From the NCBI RefSeq assembly GCF_000321225.1, contig NW_004450303.1:87064-151063 (forward strand): DNA of 64,000 nucleotides, written 5' to 3'. Under the pieces are notes generated by a model. The model was not told the origin of the DNA and ran no database searches. It saw only the letters and a list, made by a program, of their open reading frames with translations. A program made the position numbers and the translations under genes. This document shows positions 56,151-64,000 of the stretch, in pieces (positions within the stretch are counted from its first letter, which is position 1; every line of letters starts with the position of its first letter). The DNA comes from Odobenus rosmarus divergens (lineage: Eukaryota > Chordata > Mammalia > Carnivora > Odobenidae).

Positions 56151-56168
56151 TCCCTGTTAACAATTTTT

Positions 56169-56739
56169 AACCTTACTTAGTAAGGTTAGTAAACCCAAGT
56201 AGAATAAGAATGCATGTTCCTATTATACTTAATGCTGATATGTAGAAGACACAGCTGTTTTTAGCAAACCAGAAATCTTTAAATAACTGTATTTTTCAAA
56301 TATTTATCCAAATCTCTGAACTTGAGAAACATTTGAATTGGTTCTTATTTTTCTGTTTTAGGAATATTTAATTAATATATTCACTCACTTATCTTTAAGT
56401 CAATTTGAATAGAACTCCTTTAAGGTATTTTATAAATTAATTTGATAATACCATCCAGAGGTAGAAAAACATCACATACACATTACATACATACATAAAC
56501 ATACACATATAAATATACATATAGATGCAAACAGACATCTTCTAGCTTTCCATTATAAAATTTTAGTCATGAATCAGTCAGAACAATAATACAAAACTCA
56601 CTGGCTTATCTTTACCTTTTTATCTGTTTTGTCTCTGACAAAAACAGAACAAGTTGAGGTTACCTAGTCAATAAGTACTAAGCTTTGTTTTTTTGTTTTT
56701 TGTTTTTTTAACCAATGTTTGTGAAGAAGACTTTTAACA
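56169..56739. other. Unique AT-rich sequence
   Basis: AT-rich with an imperfect ACATA repeat at about 56475-56520. No gene recognised. Confidence 0.4.
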
Positions 56740-58335
56740 TTTTCTTTTGTCCTGGCGTGAATTCTCATGGAGGCTGCTGACTACATTTTAAATGCATGAC
56801 TGAGGAAACATGAAGTGACTATCTGAATGTCTCCAAAGCCATCTGAGCCAACAAAATACTCATTCTATTTCTAATTAGCCTTTTTCCTTTTCAGCCTTAA
56901 GTAATTGCTTTAAGAGAACCGAGAGTCCTTTGAGAGCCCTGATGGCGGCAGGCAGCCTAAGGTTCCAGTAACATTAGAGAGTTGAGTTTCTGGAGCGGGA
57001 AAAGAAAGGCCTGGCAGGGGTGAAGAGAGGTGATGGAAGAGGTAAGGTTCTGAAGGGGGCATATCAAAGGATTTAAGTGAACTAAAGGAAAAACTGAAGG
57101 CGGTAGAAGGGAAGAGTGGAGGTGTTAAGAAAGGAGAGGTCTTAGAGGAAACTATTTGGGGAGATTTTAAGTTTCCCAGAGAGGATACTGAAGATCAAAT
57201 TATCCTTAGTAAATCATGCCAACAAGAAAGAGGTGGACAGAGTTGATGGAACATGTAGTCATCAGGGTTCAAGAAGGGGGTGTCCGTGATTGAAAAGTTC
57301 GCATGGCAGGAATAGGATCAAAGGGAGAATAAAGAGGCCTTATAAACAGGAAACATTTTCCAGCCCAGGAGTCTAGGAGTGGATCTCCATTCAGAACAAG
57401 GAGTCAAGGAGAAGAACTTCCAGTCGAAGAGTCAGGGAATAATCCCCATTTGAGGCAGCAGCCAGATAGAACTTCTCGTCCAGCAGGTGCCTTTCTAAAA
57501 GAGAAGCCTGGGCCTCTAACTCAGCTTCTTACAAACAGCTACTTCCATGGGACTCTAACCAAGAGTCTCACAAAGAGAAAAACCGAGGATTCGACCAGCT
57601 TCTTTGTGTCTGGAACTCCAACTCAGCTTCTAGAGTATACTTAGATCTTAAGAATTAAAATCTGTCCTTATCAGCTTTAATGGACGTTTGTACACAGCAA
57701 TGGCCCTGGAGTCACTCACTAATGGATTCCTGATCAATTAGTTAGGAATGAAGACAAAGGCTTCAAAGGCATGCACTGAGGATCTTAGATAAGAGGTACA
57801 GGGGTTCAGTGATGAATATGATTCTGCCCTAGTTATGGCACCTTAACTGTTAAAGGAGAAAGTACTCATCTGATACTTGTTGAAGAGTGGTTAAGGCAGA
57901 CTCTATTCAGGACCACTGCAATAGATGTAGGGACTACTACCGTGGAGTTTTCTAGTGGGAGAGAGAGAGAGAGTTTAACTCCAAATACAACCAGGATGAG
58001 TAGGAATTTATAGCCAATGAACAGAGTGAGAGTCAGGGGATGGAAAATTACTTAGAGGAAACATCAGGAGGATAGGAGAACTCTGGCTAACTACGCCTAA
58101 CAGGATTCTTGCTATAGTCAGGCCAAGATGATCAGACAGCACCCAGGGGATGCTGGAGAATAAGGAACCTGATCAAATATCAAGGATGGGGGATTCTGGC
58201 CACCACAGCTTGGCAGGATTCTTGCAAAAATTGGACAATGAAGATACAAACACAGAGGCCCAAAGTCAAGGTCTAGCTGAAAAGCTCGGGAGAAGTCTAA
58301 CTAGAGTTGGGTCAAGGAGAGAATTTTTCTAACTA
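56740..58335. other. Unclassified purine-rich island, about 1.6 kb
   Basis: Composition changes abruptly to GA-rich, more balanced DNA with no family I recognise. A TATA-like CTTATAAAC lies at 57340. Short internal repeats occur: AACTCAGCTTCT (57517 and 57618), and CAGGATTCTTGC (58100 and 58213). Frames are short. It could be an unrecognised LTR element, an old processed transcript or a noncoding exon; I do not assign it. Confidence 0.35.
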
Positions 58336-58449
58336 ATGAGCAGCATGAATATATTTTAATTTTTGAAGACCTATTTAAATTAAATTGATTTAAATTAGTT
58401 TATTTAAATTAAATTGAGTGGAATTTACTAACATTTTTCCTTAAGATTC

Positions 58450-59620
58450 TTATTCATTTTTCCCAATTTTTTAATGGAAGTATAGTTGACACACAATGTT
58501 ACTTTAGTTTCAGGTGTACAACATAGTGATTTGAGAAGTCTATATGTTATGCTGTGCTCACCACAAGTGTAGCTGCCATCTGTCACCACTGGCTATATTC
58601 TCATTGCTGTACCTTTTATCCCTGTGACTTACTCATTTCATAACTAGAAACCTGTATCGCCCTCTCTCCTTCATCCACCGCCCCCCGCCGCTTCCCTCTG
58701 GCAACCATCAGTTTATTCTCTGTATTTATGGGTGTGTTTCTGCTGTTTGGTTTGTTTATTCACTTACTTTGTTTTCTTAGATTTCTTAGATATAAGGGAA
58801 ATCATATGACATTTGTCTTTCTCTGTCTCACTTATTTCATTTAGCATAATACCCTTTAGGCTTTCCATGTTGTCACAAATGGCAAGATTTCATTGTTTTT
58901 TTGGCCGAGTGATATCCCATTATATATATATACATATGTATATATGTGTGTGTGTGTATGTGTGTGATTGAAAGAACACACACATGTTCTTTATCCATTC
59001 ATGTATTGATGGACATTTGAATTTTTCCATATCTTGGCTATTGTAAATAACACTGCAGTACACATAGGGATGTGTATACCTTTTTGAATTAGTGTTTTCA
59101 TATTTGGATAAATACCCAGTGGTGAAATTACTGGATCATATGGTAATTCTATTTTTAATTTTTTGAGGAAACTCCATACAGTTTTCCACAGTGGCTGCAC
59201 TAGTTTGCATTCACTCCAGTACTGCACAAGAGTTCTTTTATCTCTACATTCTGACCAACACTTGTTATTTTTTGTCTTTTGATTCTAGCCCTTCTGACAT
59301 GTGTCAGGTGATATCTCATTGTAGTTTTAAATTGCATTTCCCTGATGATTAGTAATGTTGAGTGTCTTTTTATGTGTCTGTTTGTCATCTGCACGTCTTC
59401 TTTGGAAAAATGTTTAATCAGGTCCTCTGCCTATTTTTACTTGGATCATTTGGGGTTTTTTTGGTGTTAAGTTTTATAAGTTCTTTATGTATTTTGGATA
59501 TTAACCCCTTATTGGATTTATCATTTGCAAATATGTTCTCCCATTCAGTAGGTTGCCTTTTTGTTTTGTTGATGGTTTCTTTTGCTGTGCGAAAAGCTTT
59601 TAAATTTGTTGTCGTCCTCA
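58450..59620 (-). mobile_element. Old L1 3' end, minus strand
   Basis: Reverse L1 3' UTR (TGGAAGTATAGTTGACACAC, TTTCAGGTGTACAACATAGT), then ORF2 C-terminus (CATTCATGTATTGATGGACA, TTTTCCACAGTGGCTGCAC, TTGTTTTGTTGATGGTTTC). 5'-truncated near 59620. Of the type shared by many placental mammals. A TA/TG run lies at 58921-58966. Confidence 0.85.
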
Positions 59621-59639
59621 TTTTTCCCATTTTAAAAAT

Positions 59640-60150
59640 CTATGTCTTTATCCATAAGGATATTTCAAACATTTAAATTAAGCATCTCCTTAAATAGTGT
59701 GATATTTGGGAGCCCTTCCTCCCCCGCTTCCATTTTTTCCTCTTTTCTTTCTTTCTCTGTCTTTCTCTCTTCCTTTCTTTCTTTCACTACTTAGAATGGT
59801 AAGCAAGCAATTCTAACACTACATTTATTGATTTATTAATCGTATGCTCATTGCTGAAAATGTGAAATTCCAAAGGGAATTATTCCAAAGGGAATTATCT
59901 TCTTAAAAAAAATCAAGCTGAGGTATTACACCTGCATATGAACATTATTCAATTTAATATGTTACATTTAAACTGGACATATATTTATTGCCATATAAAT
60001 GGATACTTTCTTTTGTTGTTGGCTCTATTGTTGCATAAGTTATCAAATAGGTAGTCTTACACATCACTTTAGCTCAGGCATTCCGGTCTACTAATTATAT
60101 TTCTTCCTTGTGAATGAGACACTCTGGGACAATTATGCACTCCACTGCTG
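59640..60150. other. Unique AT-rich sequence
   Basis: Contains an exact 15-bp tandem pair TTCCAAAGGGAATTA (59868-59882, 59883-59897) and a CT-rich tract near 59740-59785. No gene recognised. Confidence 0.45.
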
Positions 60151-60151
60151 T

Positions 60152-60345
60152 TTTTTTTAAGATTTTATTTATTATTTGACAGAAAGAGACACAGTGAGAG
60201 AGGGAACACATGCAGGGGGAGTGGGAGAGGGAGAAGGAGGCTTCCTGCTGAGCAGGGAGCCCGATGTGGGGCTCGATCCCAGGACCGTGGGATCGTGACC
60301 TGAGCCGAAGGCAGAGGCTTAACGACTGAGCCACCCAGGCGCCCC
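60152..60345 (-). mobile_element. CAN-SINE, minus strand
   Basis: Reverse SINE with AGAAAGAGACACAGTGAGAG, CGATCCCAGGACCGTGGGAT and head GAGCCACCCAGGCGCCCC. Young. Left edge is approximate because of the T run. Confidence 0.95.
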
Positions 60346-60349
60346 ACCC

Positions 60350-61374
60350 CATTGCTTTTTTATATTTCACACTTGATTTCAATTACTATGCAATTTCCTG
60401 ACAAAAACCCCTCATTTCTCCCCATATCTAGATATGACATACAGGTATAGCAAATATAGATAATGTAGAAGCAATCAATTTGAATAAACTTTTTGGAACT
60501 GAGTGGTGAAACCTAGTTAACTCCATGGGAATGGTTGGGAAACTAAAATAAATAAAAATAAACCGTTCACTTTATTGTTCACTTGTAAATACTTGAATGC
60601 AATCTATGTATGTGGTACCTCAGCACAAGAAATAATTTAAAATGTCTATAATAGTGAATGGGCTTCTAGATAATGTAAGCTGATTTTAATGGAATTTATA
60701 ATTGTGTGTACACACACACACACACATATATATATTTGATAGGTATGAGGATTGATGTTTGGAAATCAATCTTACAGGCTTTCCTTGATGAGCATAGGCG
60801 CTTATCTTACAAAGAAAATGTCTTCTCTTTCAATCTCACTGGGTCTTCAGCAAAGAAAAAGAAAAGTTGATTGTTTTGATATTTGCCCAGTGAACTGTCT
60901 TATTCACTTTTTAAATCTTTGAGAATCATAACTTTAAATTGAAGCTTCCAATTGAGATGTGCTTCTAAACTTTGCTTAGAAATATAAATTATTCATTCCT
61001 AAATTGAGTTGAAAAGTTATCTGTATGGATATCATGCCTATTTTACAATGCTTTCTGACAAATAGACCCTAGGTAAATTTTAGTGGTGATTTTGTCATTG
61101 CAAGGCCTAAGCAAAATTGGAAGAAAATGAAGTTTATCTTTTTCTCCTTCTATCTCATTTCCATACTTCATGCCTATTTCCTGAGACCCTAATTCCTGTA
61201 TCCTGCTATATTCTACTTCATTAATAGCATTGCCTTTTTGAGGTTTAATGTGGGATTTCACATATGCTCAGAAGAATGAAAAATCAATGATATAATCTTT
61301 TTTTTTTTAAGCACCAACAGCCAATCTAGGTAAAGGACATTTATTTTTGAGTAGGGTTCTTGTACCTTCAAAAT
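60350..61374. other. Unique AT-rich sequence, no gene seen
   Basis: A CA/TA run lies at about 60711-60735. No repeat family or exon recognised. Confidence 0.4.
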
Positions 61375-61384
61375 AAGACTGTGA

Positions 61385-61729
61385 CATTGGGGAGGGTGTG
61401 TGTTGTGGTGAGTGCTGGGTGTTGTATAAGACTGATGAGGGGCGCCTGGGTGGCTCAGTCGTTAAGCGTCTGCCTTCGGCTCAGGTCATGATCCCAGGGT
61501 CCTGGGATCGAGCCCCGCATCGGGCTCTCTGCTCCGCGGGAAGCCTGTTTCTCTCTTTCCTACTCCCCCTGCTTGTGTTCCCTCTCTCGCTGTGTCTCTC
61601 TCTGTCAAATAAATAAATAAAATCTTTAAAAAAAAAAAAAAGACTGATGAATCACAGACTTGTACCCCTGAAACAAATAATACATTATATGTTAATTAAT
61701 TGAATTTAAATTAAAGGTAAATAAAAAAA
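61385..61729 (+). mobile_element. Short L1 3' end with 10-bp TSD, hosting a SINE
   Basis: TTGGGGAGGGTGTGTGTTGT, GTGAGTGCTGGGTGTTGTAT, then after the SINE ATCACAGACTTGTACCCCTG, AAACAAATAATACATTATAT and tail. AAGACTGTGA stands at 61375-61384 and 61730-61739. About 145 bp of L1 were inserted. Confidence 0.93.
61439..61639 (+). mobile_element. Young CAN-SINE nested in the L1 end, 11-bp TSD
   Basis: Complete SINE (GGGCGCCTGGGTGGCTCAGT ... AATAAATAAATAAAATCTTT plus A run). AAGACTGATGA stands at 61428-61438 and 61640-61650. Being inside an L1, it is the youngest layer here. Confidence 0.97.
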
Positions 61730-61739
61730 AAGACTGTGA

Positions 61740-63179
61740 AGTCCTGCTTGTGGTGTTCAATTGTAAGGTCAAACTTTGTGACTATATTTAGCCTTTATTA
61801 CACCTCAAACAATTGGATTGAGGAAAAAAATAAAGAATACTTGTCAATAAAATAAATAAAAATAATCTTTAATACCTGCATCTAGGGAAAATTGTTGTTG
61901 ATAATTTGGTGTGTAAACATTTTTTCCTACACATACAGACACACATACAGACACATTACTTATGGCAAAATTGGCTTTAAGTTTGTATCTAGTACATTTA
62001 AACATTGTACATTTAACAAGATAATATAGACATCTTTTAGGCCAATAAATATCTGTAGGCCATAGTTTTTACTGAATTAGTATATTTTATTATTTGGATG
62101 AGTCTCAATTTACTTTACCAAGCTCCTAGAGCTGACTATATTGTTTGATAAGAATACTGTTATTTTATACAGTGCTTCTAAGAATATCTTTACAGTTTAT
62201 TTTTGGTATAATATTTTCAGATATTTGTTTTAGAAAAACTTCCAAAAGTTAGAAATACAATTGCAAATAAATACTTAAATCTCTTTGTAAGCAAGTTTTT
62301 GAGGTTATTTGAAGACAATTGCACATTATTATTATAACGTTGTGAATTTTTTTCAATGGAATGATTCATTTTCACCTTTTAAGTTTTGGTCATTTGGCAC
62401 ATGGTTACTTTAGAAATGAGGTTAACAAAGCAATTGATGAATTTAATAAAAGACTTAACAGTTGCTCCAATTTTCTAGGTCCCAGCCATGAGTAAGATGG
62501 GCTTATTACAAATATACTCCAGGATACTTACTGAACTGTTGGTTAAATAGCATTTGCTCTCCTTTCCTTCAGCAACAAGAACAAGAATAAATCACATTGA
62601 AAAGAACGGTTTTATTTTTTCTTTTTTTTGCCTTTTGAGGATTCATTCTTATATTTGACATCAATTATAAAGTAGCTATTTCTAAAACAACATTTTTCTG
62701 CATCCAAATGTGAAGTGAGAAATTTTAATTTTATTTCACCTATATTTTTGCGCATCTAAACTAAATACAGGTTGAAGAGTTTTAGCAAACATATTATTCA
62801 GACTAAAAAATAATTCACAATTAGAAGGCAATCATTTCATTTTAAGTAATTAAGCAGTTTTCTTTGGTTGTGAATGTGTATGTGAGTGTGCTGAAGTGAG
62901 AGAGAGAGAGATTGATTAATTGAAAAGGAAAGAACGGCAGAGATAGAAAAAGAATTATAACACCATGAAGTGAAAGTATTTCTATTTTAAAAATAAAGGC
63001 ATTGGATTGTATCTTGTGGTAAAAGAAATACTTTGAGATAGGAAAACAGAGACCTTCCTTAACAAAAATATGACTAGAAAAAAAAAGAAATAACCAGTAC
63101 ATTAATTTTTTTAAAAAGAGGGAGTCAGATTTATTGAAGTGAATTCTCTGATCTTTAATTTGGTAACTATTACTATACT
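61740..63179. other. Unique AT-rich sequence, no gene seen
   Basis: No repeat family or exon recognised. Confidence 0.4.
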
Positions 63180-63335
63180 AGCTGCTTAATTGCTCTGTTA
63201 CCTCAGGTTTTCCATCTATAAAAGCAATAATAGTATCAGTGACCTCAGGTTGCTTTGAGGATTAAGTGAGATACAACCTATAAAGTGCTAAATTAGGACA
63301 AACTCTGTACAGAGGAAGTTCTCAATATTTTTTTT
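63180..63335 (-). repeat. MIR, minus strand
   Basis: GTTACCTCAGGTTTTCCATC, TATAAAAGCAATAATAGTAT, TTGAGGATTAAGTGAGATAC, TATAAAGTGCTAAATTAGG: MIR in reverse, diverged. Confidence 0.75.
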
Positions 63336-63577
63336 TATATTTTTATCAAGATCCAAGCTCTTGCAGTCTCACACAATTCCTATGTCTAGATATTTTCTTG
63401 TTAGTTCAGTTTTTCTTGAAATATTACAATGTTTTCATAAATCTAAGTTACAGTGTATATAAAAGTCACCACTGCTGATAATGTCCTCCCCCAGAGATTC
63501 TTTAAATCCTCCCTACAGGGTACAAACACAACTATTTTTCTCTCTCTTACCCTTCTTCCATTGACAGGGAGTGATAG

Positions 63578-63817
63578 AACGCTTTTCAGCTTGGCCTTTA
63601 CCTTGCATTTTGCTTGTCTGTTCTTTTGGTCTTACTATTGTATCTGATTCAAGCAGTTTATGCACGAAACAGTTCTGGCCTCAGATTTCAGCACAGGGAA
63701 AGAGGGATGGAGAAAAAGAGAAGGTCCTGTGCTCACTGTTTTGTTAGAAACTTAAGTAAATATGGCAAATGTTGTCCTTCTTGTCCCAACCTAGTGTGCA
63801 AGAGTTGTCTGCAATGA
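63578..63817 (+). other. Short cysteine-rich reading frame, coding status unknown
   Basis: An 79-codon frame, open from just after a stop at 63575 to TGA at 63815-63817. It translates to a hydrophobic stretch (SVLLVLLLYLIQAVYA), a basic linker (GMEKKRRS) and a tail with seven cysteines in about 28 residues (CAHC...GKCCPSC...VCKSC). The only in-frame ATG is at 63707, after the hydrophobic part, so a real protein would need an upstream exon; possible acceptors are at 63567 (good, but another frame) and 63589 (weak). AATAAA follows at 63844. I recognise no family. A chance frame is the default explanation. Confidence 0.2.
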
Positions 63818-64000
63818 GAAATCAAACAAAACCCACACTTAGCAATAAAATAACACTTTGGTTAACTTAGCAATTGTTTTGTGCTTGCATCTTCCCAGAG
63901 ATTCTCATAGAAAGGGATGACGGTGGACTAAGGTAGGTTTGATGTTCCTTATTCCCTTTGCTATAGGATATGGCTCTTTTATCTAATTTTCTCATTTATT
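63818..64000. other. Window end, nothing recognised
   Basis: AT-rich sequence with an AATAAA at 63844 and no other identifiable feature. Confidence 0.4.

Noticed and set aside
57450..57644. 64-codon frame in the purine-rich island as a gene
   Set aside because: No family recognised, no splice context, length within chance expectation.
1..64000. An undescribed multi-gene system (defence, biosynthetic or similar)
   Set aside because: No host gene with a recognisable domain is present; all large frames are retrotransposon-derived. The novelty here is in insertion structures, not a new system.

Overview
The window is nuclear DNA of a placental mammal of the order Carnivora. The decisive evidence is about twenty copies of the tRNA-derived carnivore SINE (CAN-SINE/SINEC): a head reading GGGGCGCCTGGGTGGCTCAG, a CT-rich body and an AAATAAATAAAATCTT tail. 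Several are flanked by clean target-site duplications (TSDs). I see neither the dog-type (GGGATCCCTGGGTGGCGCAG) nor the cat-type SINE subfamily, so an arctoid caniform (bear, seal or mustelid group) is the best guess. That placement is inference. The carnivore LINE-1 3' end and 5' UTR are also present, with older mammalian repeats (MIR, L2, MLT1 LTRs, old L1M).

I find no convincing protein-coding gene. The sequence is AT-rich, intergenic or deep intronic. Almost every longer reading frame is L1 debris, SINE, simple repeat or chance. The one RNA-gene-derived feature is a U6 snRNA pseudogene (35318-35427, minus strand) next to a CTTT array that contains a 630-base assembly gap (34646-35275). 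The only non-repeat reading frame I would keep on a watch list is a short cysteine-rich one at 63578-63817.

Layout: 1-1.7 kb, 5' UTR of a minus-strand L1 running off the left edge, then two minus SINEs. 2.4-6 kb, MIR, SINE, two MLT1 LTRs, one of them interrupted. 6.1-9.6 kb, old plus-strand L1 carrying a three-layer nest (SINE, then an L1 with 5' inversion). 9.6-13.8 kb, mostly unique sequence. 13.8-23.4 kb, dense old L1 debris, an LTR-like repeat and an internally deleted L1 with a perfect 15-bp TSD (15561-17845). 23.4-26.5 kb, SINEs and two nearly identical L1 3' ends. 26.5-31.7 kb, a decayed but nearly complete plus-strand L1 with ORF1 and ORF2. 31.8-32.3 kb, a recent 227-bp tandem duplication. 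33-36.5 kb, SINE, CTTT array with gap, U6 pseudogene. 36.9-39.2 kb, old L1. 39.4-42.2 kb, unique. 42.2-44.9 kb, minus L1 with nested SINE. 44.9-48.2 kb, largely unique. 48.2-52 kb, old minus L1 with nested MLT1 and SINE. 52-58.4 kb, largely unique, with a long CTTT array, a candidate conserved noncoding block and an unclassified purine-rich island. 58.4-61.7 kb, old L1 and nested young SINE/L1. 61.7-64 kb, mostly unique.

The elements do not form a pathway. What the window offers is a readable record of L1-driven retrotransposition: nested insertions, twin-priming inversion, ultra-short and tail-only insertions, a microhomology-joined internal deletion and a mobilised U6 RNA. I did not find an undescribed biological system.
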